Source: a virus | IMG/VR virus record: IMGVR_UViG_3300021197_001267 | Location: 1-59,778 of that record | DNA: 59,778 nt | Reading direction: 5' to 3' (one strand) | Shown here: positions 13,482 to 24,202 of the stretch, in pieces | How positions within the stretch are numbered: position 1 is the first letter of the stretch | Layout: every line of letters starts with the position of its first letter | Notes under the pieces: model-generated | What the model was told of the DNA's origin: nothing | Database searches by the model: none | What the model saw: only the letters and a program-made list of their open reading frames with translations | Translations under genes and position numbers: made by a program

Positions 13482-13941
13482 CGTAATCAATGTATGTGAT
13501 AGTTACTTCCTCACCTTTGTCCAGAGCCTCTGCAATCCTTGGGTACACATCGAAGTAAGCTTGCGTGCTCCTGCCAATAAAGCCATTGCTGCTCTTGACA
13601 TTGGACTCCTGAGTTTCCCCAATGAGAAGGCAACCAGCAGTGTGCTCATCAGTATTCCCACAATGAATAAGTATGTACTCAAAAGAAGGTACGTCAAGAA
13701 CCCAGAGCATGCCTTTGTGAATATCCTGAAAACGATGGGCATACCTGCTGTGAAAGCCGCCCACTGTTCGTAGGCCAACTCGATACGTTCCAGAGGGGAC
13801 ACGAGTTTCGCCATCCACCTTTTCATTTCTTTCCTCATCTTCTAGTGTGTAACACAGGAACTTCCTGCCGTTTGTTGTGTCAAATAAAATGCCTGAGGTC
13901 GAGTCCTCTTGGCTACTGATTCTTAAAACTTCTAGTTTCAT
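13405..13941 (-). CDS. DUF5675-family protein, probable lysis-associated (178 aa)
   Basis: The domain spans residues 1-140: MKLEVLRISSQEDSTSGILF, FLCYTLEDEERN, RVPSGTYRVGLRT, LDVPSFEYILIHCGN and TAGCLLIGE. The H-x-G-N....GC pairing resembles L,D-transpeptidase/carboxypeptidase-like sites, and this family often sits in phage lysis cassettes as a presumed peptidoglycan-active protein. The catalytic role is inferred. The last 35 residues are charged and overlap the holin gene. ATG 13941 overlaps the stop of the giant gene upstream. Confidence 0.72.
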   Translation of the reverse strand: MKLEVLRISSQEDSTSGILFDTTNGRKFLCYTLEDEERNEKVDGETRVPSGTYRVGLRTVGGFHSRYAHRFQDIHKGMLWVLDVPSFEYILIHCGNTDEHTAGCLLIGETQESNVKSSNGFIGRSTQAYFDVYPRIAEALDKGEEVTITYIDYDGEEEKKDKGHKARPVAKDRRTRSS

Positions 13942-16900
13942 TCTGTTAGATTGTAGTACATGCTCTCTTCAAGGGTGCCGCTACGCATGCCTGCCATGTA
14001 GATGTCCGCAAGGTTTTTGAACTCCTTGAACTCATCAGCAGACATAGCATTCTTTCTCTTGTTGATGATAGAGAAGTAATCCTTTGCGTCGCCAGCATTC
14101 ATAAAGATACTTCTGATATCTCTAATATGAGTCGAGTATCCATCCATCTTCCTCAAGCTAATTTCAATAGCCGCATCCTTAGCCCCCTTCTTAAATTTAG
14201 AAGCAGCCTTTTCTGCATCGTATGGTGAGTAGTTAAGTTGCTCTTGAAGGATGCGTTGGAATCCCTCTACCCCTGTATCCTCACCTAGAACTTGCATGAG
14301 TTCTTGGTTGTTGGATAGCATAGCCTTGGAAATCATTTCGTAACCAGCAAGCTCTTCTTCTGAGCGCAATGACCGCTCCCTCGGTAGGTCATCCATGCGG
14401 CGAGCGAGGATGTCAATCTCTTTGGATGAGAACCCAGACATCTGCCCCATCGCAAGCATGAACTTCATGGCAAAGAACATATCCATTTGCTCCTTATCCT
14501 CTGGCCTCACAAAGTATTCTCTGCCTGTAGAAGAGTAGACCTTGTTGCCATCTTCCATTAGGTTCTTCAGGGTGTTCCCTGCGTCGGTGACAAACTCCCC
14601 ATATGGCCCCATGCCCACCTTAAGCAAACCACTTGCAGACAACTCGGGGTTGCTGTTGTATGTGGGTATTGTTGCCGAGGTGTTCTTCCAGCGCTCATAC
14701 CTTTCATCATAACTCTCACCCTCCAAGAATCCTGGCACACCATCCATTCCTTCTGAAAGGGGGAATAGCATGTACTTGTTAGTCATCTCTTTTACCACGT
14801 CCTCCAAATAACCAATAGGAGGGAGTGGATTCATGTCTGCTAACACACTGCCAACGATATCCAACAGCTTACTGTCCTTGTACTTTGACTCCTCTTCATC
14901 GTCCTCTACAAATAGGGATGCGATAGCTGGGATTAAGACCTTACCGATAGCGTGGAATGCAGACAGCTCTGCAAGGTGTCCAGCCATAGCAATCGCACCC
15001 TCCCGTCTTGTCTTAGAGTCATCCCGCCTTCCTCGAAGGTCAAGCTTATTGAAGTCAGAGTAGATGCTTCGCTTCTTGTTTACAGCAAATCTTGCAAAAG
15101 GAAGGACAATGTTTCTGACGAAGTCGACTAAAGGCCCCATGGCCCCAGAGGTATCCTTGTAAATATCTGCTGCTTGGCGTGGCGTAGATGCCGCCTGGTC
15201 CTTAGTTACCATAGAGTCTGCATAGCTAAGCGCATCAAGGTCTGGTCGAGCTGCTTGCTCATCCCAGTTAATGTCGTCAAAGCTATCAGCCAGTCCCTCC
15301 GAGAGGAGGTAGTCTCCATAGAATGTAAACCACGACGCTACGGCAGCCACTTTGTCAGTAGACTTTAGGTTCTGTAGTGATAGGTCTTGAAGTTTGTCTC
15401 TTGTCCTAACAAACCAGCTAGTCTCTGTATCAATAGAACCAGTGTATGGGTCAATGTTTCCCGCTTCATAATCTCTAGAAAAAACTGGGGAGTTCTGAAG
15501 TAGCTTGTACCTTCCGTTTGCTTCAAGGGCAAGCTTAGAGTCAGTGAGCAATCCGTTCCTTAAAGCAAATGCGAAGAGCTCACCTACAGTTTGAATCATA
15601 TACGGGATAGACTGAACGGGATTCTTCGTGTTGGCCATCGTACTGATGAGCACGGTACTTTGCTTGAGTGTCTGAGTAAGTACACCGCCAAAGGCCTTCA
15701 CGATTACGGCGTTCTTAATTGTTTTAATAGGGTTTCTAAAAGTCTTACCCCCATACGTAAACCTAGCCTGAAAAACAGGAGGCGCACTTGCAGAATCTTG
15801 CGTGATGTAGTTCATCAACTTTGTGTGCAGCTGATTCTTTGTGCCGTCATCAGGAATGAGCTTGGCTAACTCCTCGCTTGAGAATACAGATTGAAGAGAC
15901 ATCACCTCACCCACAGTGTTTGATAGAATAGTATTTTCTCTGAGCGTTCGCTCGTTAATACTAGTAAAGTTGAGACCAAGGATATTCCCCGTGCCAGTAA
16001 TGCTCTTTGGGTTTCTCTCAAATGAGGAGCCTGCTGTTTTCTTAGCATTAGAAAGCGAGCTACTACGCATGCTGTCCATAATGGCCTGCCTCATCTGCAA
16101 TCCCTCATCAACAGCTTCGTTCTTTACCTTCACCTTAACGCTGAATGGCGTGTAGTTATTCTCTCTCGTGAGGTTCTTCCCGAGGTATCGCTCAACATAG
16201 TTCGCAAACGAATCTTCAAGCGTAGAGTGTACCCCAGCCATGAAGTCAACCATCTGAACAAGGTCAGGTCTTTCTGTCTGCACCTTGGCCAGTAGGTCTG
16301 GCAGGTTCTTCTCTGAGAACAGATACTCAAACGCTGCCTCCATCTCAGCTAAATCTTTGTCTGAGTAAATTTCACGCTGCTCCCTGTAGTGGTCGATACT
16401 GCGCCGCGTTGCATCTCTTAATGCGAGATACCACTCTGCCTCGTTTTGACCAGGTGCTCCCTCTTCAAGGACGGGCATCTGCCTAGCCATGGAGAACAGC
16501 TGCATAATAGCGTTATCCAATACTGTCTTGACACTCCCGCCCTCACCCTCAATACGGTCTATCTCCTCTGTTATGGCTTCGGCGGTCATGGCGTGAATCA
16601 TATCAGCCTTCGCAAAGGCTCTCTCCATGTCAGCAAATCCAATCAACCTTCGGATTTTTGAAATCGTTTTGTTGTCCGTCTTAAAGACCAACCTCAGGAA
16701 GGAGTCAGCTGTATCGAGTAGGGAAAGGATAGGCCTGCTCCCCGCACTTACACCCTTGTTAGTAAGCTGTTCTTCAATGCCCTTGGCCAACTCGATTCGA
16801 CCTCGCACGCGAGCAGCTAGATAACCCAGCCCCATGACTGAGTCGTTCATCAAGTAATCGTCAAGCTTAAACTCTAGGTTCGCTAGGTGAATCTTGTCAA

Positions 16901-19900
16901 GCTTCATCAGCCTATTGATTAGGTCCGAAGCATTGAATTGGTCAAGGCTATACACACCAAGAATCTCAGCAATATGACTGTCTTCAAGAAGCTTCTCTAG
17001 GTTGAAGGCAATCTGCGGCAGCAAAGCATCTCTTATGATTGCATCCTTAGACTGCTCCTCCAGGAGCGCTTTGTTCTCAGCGAGTTGCTCCAGCACATAC
17101 TCTACGTCAGCAGGGTTAGCGGGGTCAAGAGACAGCTCAGGGTTGTCTTCGATGAAGCTAAGGATAGCTCTCCTGGTGGCGCTAACTTTGCGAAGCTTTG
17201 CCGCCTTAACAAGTGCTTCGTATTCGTTCTCAAAAGAAGTTCCGTTCTTCTCGGCAGCCGCCTTAGCCTTAGCCACCATCACCGCGTTACGTCCTATCTC
17301 TTCGAGGGCTATGAACTTATCGGCAAGAGACATGAGGGCTTCGACTGACCTCCTCGCAGGCACCTGAGCCACTACCCTCTCTTCCTCTTTACTGAATACT
17401 GTCTTCACCTTTGACACAGAACTCACGGCGGAGTTGAGTGTGTTGATGAAGTCCTGTATATCCGTGGGCGACAGCAGAGATGCGTTGATTCCAGACAGTC
17501 TCCTTAGTACCCTGTCGTAGGAAGCAACAGACTTAAGCGCCTCTCCCTTCTTGCGCTTCTTGGCTGCACCTCTTAGTCTCTTTTGGAGCTTGCGTGCCGC
17601 ACTAATAGAAGCCAAGTAGTTTCTCATGGCTTCTTTGGCATCCTGCTTATCGAAGATATCAATCAGCTTCTCAACAAACGTATCCATAACCTCGGCCTCC
17701 CCCTCCTTCTGAATCCTCTTGGCAGAAGACTTGTGTGCTTGCCTAACAATCTTAAGGAGTCTCTGAATGTCCTTGTTGCCAAAGGGCTGCTGACCCCTGC
17801 CCTTCATCCTTTCATCCACAAGCTTGATAGCAAAGGACAAGAACTCCTCTACGGTTTTAGACTTGTTCTTAAGCTGGTCGAGTTCTTTCTTAAGAGCCTT
17901 GGCCTCTGTGCTAAGCTCTCTGTTTCTTTTACCGAGGGTCTCCTGAGCCTCCCTGCTTGCCATCTTTTTTCCTGCAGTTCGCCCCTCCTTGTAAGCCTTG
18001 GCATTGGCATACATCGCCTCTGCGTTTTCTTTGCTCATGCCACTTGCAATAAGTAGCTCCATCACCTCCTTCTTTTTTCTGTTCCATAGCTCGCTTTTAG
18101 AGGGCGTAATAATAAGCTTTCCACGCTTAGTCACACGCGCTCCTGGAGTAGGAGTTGAAGGGTCAACCATGTCGGCTATGAGCTTCATCAAGTTACCCTG
18201 AGCCTTACCTCTATTGATAATTGACTCAGACTTGTCCATCGCCAAAACGTCTCTAGTGATAGTGTCAATAGGGACGGGTGTCTTAACAGTCATCCTACCC
18301 CACGTAGCCTGACCCATCCCCCCCATCATTTCAAAGGCGTTAGGAGTTATGAGTTTGCGCTCCCCCTTGCTGTTGGTGTACATGTCACCTATCTCTAGAC
18401 CACGGTTTACTGGGTTGGTACCCCTGGTAACAAGCGTGCCAGGAGCAGAGCGCATAGCCTTAAAGACAATAGTCTTTGGTGTCGGAGCGTTGGGGTCTAC
18501 ATTGACTAGCTTAAGTGGGTATGAGGCTGTTGGGTTGGGGTCTTTCTCAAGCCTAACCTCAGATGAAACCTCGATAGCACCATATATATTATTAACCTCC
18601 CCCCCCTGAAGAATCTTCTCTTGAAAGAAGTCATAGAAAAAGTTCTTAAGAGTAGAACCAAATTGACTTGCCTTAGGTCTAAACCCAAAGATTCTTTCGT
18701 AGGATTCTATGAGTCTTTTCTTTTCTGCAGCACTGTCCTTGGACTTTACAGCTACTGCCTTCCCCAGGTTTGTTGCAAACTTATCTACAAACTCACGTCT
18801 CTGCTCGAACGTAGACCTATATGGGGATGCGAACTCTACGAAGAAACGCTCGAACAAATCCTCCATTTTGCCAGCCATAGAGCTGAGCTTATTTGTCCCC
18901 TTCTTGAGTGGGTTTGGCTCCTTGCCATCCTTTACCCTAGCCTCGTTTCTTTTTATCTGAGTAGTAATAGACAGTCTCTCAGTCTCGGCGACAGTATCCT
19001 TGAGCACCTTCTTGAGCTCCGTCTTGGTCAGTACATTCTGATTGACAAGCTCAAAGCCAAGGGAAGCCATAGACATCACACCATTGGTGGAGCTTTTGTG
19101 CTTCTCCCTTCCCCCGCTGATGAGTAGGAGGTAGGCCTTGCCGTCGGGTGAAGTCTTGAGCAGTTCATTAAGTTCATTGGCCATGTTGTTACCAGCGCTC
19201 TCGCCAGCCACAGCCCACACGTCACCTGTATTGGCAGAATAGAACAGCCCGCCTCCATTATTCACCAGCACTCTGTCGTCAACAGACACCGAGCCAACCA
19301 TCATGTTGTCTGGTGAGTGCGAGAGGACAGGTCTTCCCTCCAATATAGACATATCTTCTTGACGGACCACCCCCGACTTGAGCCAGTCCTCCATCTGTGT
19401 GGTGCTTGCTGCGTAGTTCAGGTCAAAGATTCCAATCTTCTGTGGCTTAACCAAAGACACTGGGTCTCCAACAAGAGCGCCTGGGCGCTGGAACTTAATC
19501 TTCTGTCCACTCACCCTACTCTTAGCCTCAAAGCGAGGGTCAGACGCAGAGACTTTAACAGCATCCTTGGCGAGCACAAGCGCTCCCACTTGAATAATCT
19601 CAGAGGCCTCAGCTAGTGGTCGGCCATCACGCTTGTCATAGAACCAGCTGTGGCGGAACGGATTCATCCCCACCTGTACCCATCCCTCCATCTTGCCCAG
19701 CTCCTTGTAGTCAGAGTTGTACTCGCTACCCTTCATGATGTCGACAGCACGCTGTCTCACCTGCTCGGGTGACTCGTTCTTGAAGTCACCAAACATTCTC
19801 GCAATAGTCTGCTTGCCCTTACCCCTTGCAATGTTGAGGGCGGCCATTGGCGTGGAGTCAAAGGTCGCGTTCGTAATCACCGCTGTCTGTCCATACCCTA

Positions 19901-22900
19901 CAGCCTTGCCGCCAAGGAACGGTGCCCTTGCTTCAGCTCTCTTGCCTTGGTGCACTGAGACAACCCACGTGTCGTAGGTGTCGTATGCTGGGATGTCTAG
20001 TCTCAACCCAACGTAGTACCCGTCAGCAATCTCTTTGTTAACTCCAATGATACCCTTGGCTACCTTGTCAGAGGTTAGCGCCGATGCCACGTCCATTACT
20101 GTTGGGACCTCAGGCACTTCTTCAAAAGGCTTGATAGGCATGTTCTCCCGAACAGCTGACACATAATCCTCTTGAGTAATTTCTCCGAGCTCGTACTTAT
20201 TAAGGACATTGAGCACTACAGAGTTACGTGTTTGTCTTTGAGACTCGGGCAACTTCATCTCCGCTCTACGTTCCTCCATCTGCTGAGCATTGATACCTGC
20301 AGCCTGCTCAAAAGAAACCTCTGCGTTTTCTGATAGCGAGAGGTCGGGCAGGGCTTGAGCCTTAGGCTTTCTTGCTCTTGCTGCCGTGGCATCGTATGCC
20401 ACCATGTAGTCATCAAACCTTTGACCCTCTCCTTTGGCGCCTTCACCTTTGACAAAGAACACTACATCTGGCTCGTCGAGCAACGGTGAGTTCTCTGCAT
20501 CCCAACCATCTGGTGCAAACTCCCTGTTAAATGCTGTGCGTGCATAGGGTTTGTACCCCAACCCAATGTAGATATCCTCTAGCTTGGTGGCAAAAGCATC
20601 GAAGAAAATCTCAACACCGTTCTCTGCAGCCCATGCTTCCATGCGCTTGAACAAAGGTTTTGTAATCCGCTTAAATCTTGTGTCTGGATTCTTGAAGATG
20701 CCACCTACGTAACCGTCCTTGGTGATGTATCCACCAGCACCGTAGTCTGCTGTCATGAAGATTTCCCCTCCGTCGTCGATGATTTGTTGTACATCGGATT
20801 CTGAAAGCTGAGTCACTTGCAAACCAATGTTAATGCCACGCTCCTCCATCATCTTCATCGCTCGGTCCATAGACCTGGCAAAATAGTTTACCCCCTGAGG
20901 GTCAGAGGCCGTGATGATGTCTCTGTCTGCTGCGTCTGCTGTTGGTCTGATAGGCTCTGACTTCTGCCTTGTCGCCTCTCCGCTATACTCACCCTCGTGC
21001 ACGTAAGTTTCCTCATACGTCCACCCTCTCTCCCGCTCCATGAACTTGATGAAGTTGTTGAGGTGACGCTCGTTCTTGAATACCCTCTTCACTGGGTGCT
21101 TGGCCTTACCACTAAGGCTTACGCTGAACACGACGGTTGCAAATATCTCCCCGCCCTCTGCCTCCATAGCCTGCGCCTTGGCTTCGTCGAAGCCATCCTC
21201 TGCTTCGTCATCCATCATAACTCCAGCACGCATAGCAATGCCTGCATAGTTGGCTCGGATAACAGCTTCGTTCAGCTTTCTCTGTCCCTCAAGCCTACGA
21301 CCTTCAGAGAACTCTTGAGTCATCTGTTGGATGGCGGACACGACGTTGTCAATCTTTGCGTCAGGAATACCCTTGACTCCAATGCGTCCTAGGTGTGGGG
21401 CGAGGAACTCCATGAACTGCCTGACCACACTCTTCTGGATGTCGATAGATACGTTGCCTGCGGTGATGTCAGCAAGAAGTTCTGTAAGGAACTCGTCAGC
21501 AACCTGCACCTTGTCCTGTTCTGTCAGAGATTTGTCATCAAGTGAGGACGTGAGGTTGCCTCGGCCGTCTCCGTAACTTGTTAAGAACTGTGAATACCTC
21601 TTAGCCAGGTTGTCAGGCAGAGCCTGGAACAACTTCTTCGCCAACCCAACAGCAGCCTTGGTCCCGATGGTCTGCAGCACGAAGTCATGATACCCCTCGT
21701 GATATGCTGTTGTCTCAAGCAAGCCTGGCAAGAACATCTTAATCTGACCCGACCCAGTCCACATCCCACGTCCCGCAGCCTCGATAGCCTCCTCCCTCGT
21801 GAGGCCAGCATCCTGCATGAGGTCTTCGATGTAAGTATCGTAGTCTCGATACATGTCAACAGCCACGTCACCCAAAGAGGACAAGCCCTTGACTACGTTA
21901 ACAGCGTTTTGCATGCCCCTCACGATGCGTTCGCCAGTAGTTACTGCCTTGGTCTTACCCTCTCCATCCACAACGGTGTGGGGTGAGACATCGTACTTGG
22001 TCAATCCTTGAATGATTTGAGCAATAGGACCTAGGTTGTCTGCCGTTACAGTAACCTTGCCCCTTCCCTCTGCAAACAGTCCGCCATAGTTGCGTCTCTT
22101 CTTGCCAGCTTTCCGTCCCTCTCTAGCCAAGATGCGGGACTCAAGCTTACCGTCTGTCTGAAGCATAGAGTCCATCTCTCCCTCAATGTTACCGCGCTCG
22201 GCCATAAGCTCCCGAACCTCCTTGGTAATCTTTCGTCTTGTATCAGAGTCCGCACGCGTGTACTGTTCTGCAAGAACCTCCGCTCTATTGTGGATATCCA
22301 CGAGTCTTTGGTAAGTCTCTGGCTTAGTCTCTGCCAGATACTCCATAACCTGTTGTCTTCTATCCGACAGCTTGGTGTAGGCATCGACAGCGTCAATAAT
22401 CCTGCGGCCAATCGTGGCTCTTTCTCTTTTAGATTCTGCCTGAGAGAATTGACCCTTAAGCTCTTCAATCTTAGCCATGGTTCTGATTAACCCAAGACTT
22501 TTGCTCGCAACGGTCCTGGCCACTGTACCTGCAGGTGAAAGCGTCCCACCCATAGCAATACCTGCCAGCGCTCCTTCTTTTGTCTGAGCCCAGAAGTCAT
22601 CATACTTCCACTCTACCGCCTCGCCACCAGCACGCATGGCGTTAATTCTAGATGTGTACTGCCACCCTGCAGTAACCCCCTCAGTAATCCCCTCTTCAAC
22701 AGCGCCAAGGCCAGCGCCCATAAGAAGGCCTGTTGTCCAGCTCTTTAAGGTTTGCTCACCAGCATCGGTCATTAAAGACTTGATGATGGCACCTCCAACA
22801 CTTTTACCAGCAAAAATCTGTGCTCCCACTGCGGCAGGAAGACCTTCTGCGATACCGCTACTCGTTACAAACCCAAGCTTCTGTGCGTCATTTAAGTTTT

Positions 22901-24182
22901 GAAACCATTCGGTGTCTCTGTTCTCCGAGTAGACTGAAGCACCACCGAGTATAGATGTGACAGAACCTACGGCTCGGGGGTTGCCTCTTGATACAGCACC
23001 TGTAACCATAGCGGCGCCCATTAGGGGAAGGGATGCACCAAGCATGCCTAGGCCGTCACTCATGAATCCTGGAATGTCAAGGTCAAGGAGCTTTTCCTCA
23101 AGGCCTTTGCTGGAAACAGCCATATCCTTACCAATATCCCTGATGCTCTGCTGCCGTGCAGCCTGGTCTTCATCATTGCCGCCAAGAGCGTTCTCTACTG
23201 GAGTTGCAATACCATCCCACATCCTCAATGTTGCCTGCCTAAATCCAGGGGCGAAAACATCTGTTACTCCAAGCCATCCCTGACCCGACTCGTTGACGTA
23301 ACCCTCCCCCGTTAGGTCCGTAGAGATATCATAATTTCTGTATAGATTCTGCTCGATAGACCTACGCTCATCAAGAGAAAGGTCCCTACCCATTTGTGAT
23401 TTGAACTTAGCGCTTGCGGTAGGCTCAATCTGTTGGTTGATGTAGGAGAAAGCTTCGTTTCCAGCCCGCTCCTTTTCCATCCTTACAACCTCGTCTTTGA
23501 ATTGACGGGCTTGACCCTCATAATCTAGGCTCTCGTCTACCTCAAAGTTGGGCGCAAAAAATCCTCTGTCTCTTCCAGAATACAAACGACCAGCGTCAAA
23601 TCCCTTAAGTGATTCGTAATCGTTTTGAGGAGTATCATTAAATCCTTTTGATAGCTCAATGTAACCCTCGTTTACGTCGTCATTCATCAAAGAGCCAATA
23701 CCATCAATGACAGATTGGCGCTCTAACTCTAGCTGTTCTGAGGAAAGACTATCTAGTCTAGATGCGTCAGCCTGCATACCGCTAGACTGATAGTACTTAG
23801 ACAGGTCAAAGTTTTGATTGATGTAATCCATCCGTTCAGACTCGTAAGCCTGCCCGTAATTGTACACCAACTGCGCATCAGCCCCAGGGATTTGCTGTCC
23901 CCCGAAGTCATACGTCTGGTATGGGTCAAATGTTACTGGCGTAGAAGCCGAAGCTCCACTGTCGTCCTCGTCCTGCTGAGCTGGAGTCGCCAACCCTGAA
24001 GAAGAATCCGTAAAATCCACCTCCGAAACTGGCTCCAAGGCTGAAGTTTCGTCTTTTTTTTTTGGGTCCTCGACTGGCTGTGCCGCTTGGTACCCATCAA
24101 TCATTGCTTGCAGCTCGGCTTTTGAGGCGCCAGCCTCTGCAGCCGCGTAGTAGCGTGCAAGGAACTGCTCTTTTGTCTCCAT
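13938..24182 (-). CDS. giant polyvalent virion protein with zincin motif (3414 aa)
   Basis: One uninterrupted 10.2-kb gene. Residues 1-110 are Asp/Ser/Gln-rich; about 370-570 are hydrophobic, Ala/Gly-rich helices (GMLGASLPLMGAAMVTGAVS). At 828-832 a HEGYH motif follows TTAY, a zincin-type site. Residues about 1120-1230 contain GGYITKDGYVGGIF and IFFDAFATKLEDIYIGLGY, GNAT-like in outline. Near 1505-1540, NPFRHSWFYDKRDGRPLAEA and VGALVLAKDAV match large-polyvalent-protein-associated domains. Long coiled and basic helical stretches follow. Such proteins are packaged and probably ejected with the DNA to protect it or to help entry; that role is known for the class, not shown here. It accounts for about 17% of the genome. 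Confidence 0.85.
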   Translation of the reverse strand: METKEQFLARYYAAAEAGASKAELQAMIDGYQAAQPVEDPKKKDETSALEPVSEVDFTDSSSGLATPAQQDEDDSGASASTPVTFDPYQTYDFGGQQIPGADAQLVYNYGQAYESERMDYINQNFDLSKYYQSSGMQADASRLDSLSSEQLELERQSVIDGIGSLMNDDVNEGYIELSKGFNDTPQNDYESLKGFDAGRLYSGRDRGFFAPNFEVDESLDYEGQARQFKDEVVRMEKERAGNEAFSYINQQIEPTASAKFKSQMGRDLSLDERRSIEQNLYRNYDISTDLTGEGYVNESGQGWLGVTDVFAPGFRQATLRMWDGIATPVENALGGNDEDQAARQQSIRDIGKDMAVSSKGLEEKLLDLDIPGFMSDGLGMLGASLPLMGAAMVTGAVSRGNPRAVGSVTSILGGASVYSENRDTEWFQNLNDAQKLGFVTSSGIAEGLPAAVGAQIFAGKSVGGAIIKSLMTDAGEQTLKSWTTGLLMGAGLGAVEEGITEGVTAGWQYTSRINAMRAGGEAVEWKYDDFWAQTKEGALAGIAMGGTLSPAGTVARTVASKSLGLIRTMAKIEELKGQFSQAESKRERATIGRRIIDAVDAYTKLSDRRQQVMEYLAETKPETYQRLVDIHNRAEVLAEQYTRADSDTRRKITKEVRELMAERGNIEGEMDSMLQTDGKLESRILAREGRKAGKKRRNYGGLFAEGRGKVTVTADNLGPIAQIIQGLTKYDVSPHTVVDGEGKTKAVTTGERIVRGMQNAVNVVKGLSSLGDVAVDMYRDYDTYIEDLMQDAGLTREEAIEAAGRGMWTGSGQIKMFLPGLLETTAYHEGYHDFVLQTIGTKAAVGLAKKLFQALPDNLAKRYSQFLTSYGDGRGNLTSSLDDKSLTEQDKVQVADEFLTELLADITAGNVSIDIQKSVVRQFMEFLAPHLGRIGVKGIPDAKIDNVVSAIQQMTQEFSEGRRLEGQRKLNEAVIRANYAGIAMRAGVMMDDEAEDGFDEAKAQAMEAEGGEIFATVVFSVSLSGKAKHPVKRVFKNERHLNNFIKFMERERGWTYEETYVHEGEYSGEATRQKSEPIRPTADAADRDIITASDPQGVNYFARSMDRAMKMMEERGINIGLQVTQLSESDVQQIIDDGGEIFMTADYGAGGYITKDGYVGGIFKNPDTRFKRITKPLFKRMEAWAAENGVEIFFDAFATKLEDIYIGLGYKPYARTAFNREFAPDGWDAENSPLLDEPDVVFFVKGEGAKGEGQRFDDYMVAYDATAARARKPKAQALPDLSLSENAEVSFEQAAGINAQQMEERRAEMKLPESQRQTRNSVVLNVLNKYELGEITQEDYVSAVRENMPIKPFEEVPEVPTVMDVASALTSDKVAKGIIGVNKEIADGYYVGLRLDIPAYDTYDTWVVSVHQGKRAEARAPFLGGKAVGYGQTAVITNATFDSTPMAALNIARGKGKQTIARMFGDFKNESPEQVRQRAVDIMKGSEYNSDYKELGKMEGWVQVGMNPFRHSWFYDKRDGRPLAEASEIIQVGALVLAKDAVKVSASDPRFEAKSRVSGQKIKFQRPGALVGDPVSLVKPQKIGIFDLNYAASTTQMEDWLKSGVVRQEDMSILEGRPVLSHSPDNMMVGSVSVDDRVLVNNGGGLFYSANTGDVWAVAGESAGNNMANELNELLKTSPDGKAYLLLISGGREKHKSSTNGVMSMASLGFELVNQNVLTKTELKKVLKDTVAETERLSITTQIKRNEARVKDGKEPNPLKKGTNKLSSMAGKMEDLFERFFVEFASPYRSTFEQRREFVDKFATNLGKAVAVKSKDSAAEKKRLIESYERIFGFRPKASQFGSTLKNFFYDFFQEKILQGGEVNNIYGAIEVSSEVRLEKDPNPTASYPLKLVNVDPNAPTPKTIVFKAMRSAPGTLVTRGTNPVNRGLEIGDMYTNSKGERKLITPNAFEMMGGMGQATWGRMTVKTPVPIDTITRDVLAMDKSESIINRGKAQGNLMKLIADMVDPSTPTPGARVTKRGKLIITPSKSELWNRKKKEVMELLIASGMSKENAEAMYANAKAYKEGRTAGKKMASREAQETLGKRNRELSTEAKALKKELDQLKNKSKTVEEFLSFAIKLVDERMKGRGQQPFGNKDIQRLLKIVRQAHKSSAKRIQKEGEAEVMDTFVEKLIDIFDKQDAKEAMRNYLASISAARKLQKRLRGAAKKRKKGEALKSVASYDRVLRRLSGINASLLSPTDIQDFINTLNSAVSSVSKVKTVFSKEEERVVAQVPARRSVEALMSLADKFIALEEIGRNAVMVAKAKAAAEKNGTSFENEYEALVKAAKLRKVSATRRAILSFIEDNPELSLDPANPADVEYVLEQLAENKALLEEQSKDAIIRDALLPQIAFNLEKLLEDSHIAEILGVYSLDQFNASDLINRLMKLDKIHLANLEFKLDDYLMNDSVMGLGYLAARVRGRIELAKGIEEQLTNKGVSAGSRPILSLLDTADSFLRLVFKTDNKTISKIRRLIGFADMERAFAKADMIHAMTAEAITEEIDRIEGEGGSVKTVLDNAIMQLFSMARQMPVLEEGAPGQNEAEWYLALRDATRRSIDHYREQREIYSDKDLAEMEAAFEYLFSEKNLPDLLAKVQTERPDLVQMVDFMAGVHSTLEDSFANYVERYLGKNLTRENNYTPFSVKVKVKNEAVDEGLQMRQAIMDSMRSSSLSNAKKTAGSSFERNPKSITGTGNILGLNFTSINERTLRENTILSNTVGEVMSLQSVFSSEELAKLIPDDGTKNQLHTKLMNYITQDSASAPPVFQARFTYGGKTFRNPIKTIKNAVIVKAFGGVLTQTLKQSTVLISTMANTKNPVQSIPYMIQTVGELFAFALRNGLLTDSKLALEANGRYKLLQNSPVFSRDYEAGNIDPYTGSIDTETSWFVRTRDKLQDLSLQNLKSTDKVAAVASWFTFYGDYLLSEGLADSFDDINWDEQAARPDLDALSYADSMVTKDQAASTPRQAADIYKDTSGAMGPLVDFVRNIVLPFARFAVNKKRSIYSDFNKLDLRGRRDDSKTRREGAIAMAGHLAELSAFHAIGKVLIPAIASLFVEDDEEESKYKDSKLLDIVGSVLADMNPLPPIGYLEDVVKEMTNKYMLFPLSEGMDGVPGFLEGESYDERYERWKNTSATIPTYNSNPELSASGLLKVGMGPYGEFVTDAGNTLKNLMEDGNKVYSSTGREYFVRPEDKEQMDMFFAMKFMLAMGQMSGFSSKEIDILARRMDDLPRERSLRSEEELAGYEMISKAMLSNNQELMQVLGEDTGVEGFQRILQEQLNYSPYDAEKAASKFKKGAKDAAIEISLRKMDGYSTHIRDIRSIFMNAGDAKDYFSIINKRKNAMSADEFKEFKNLADIYMAGMRSGTLEESMYYNLTE

Positions 24183-24202
24183 AGAGACAAAGATAAGGAT
24201 TA

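Noticed and set aside
16446-18056. Several 60-160 codon plus-strand frames opposite the giant virion gene
   Set aside because: They are antisense to a single uninterrupted frame of 3414 codons and have no leader or promoter.
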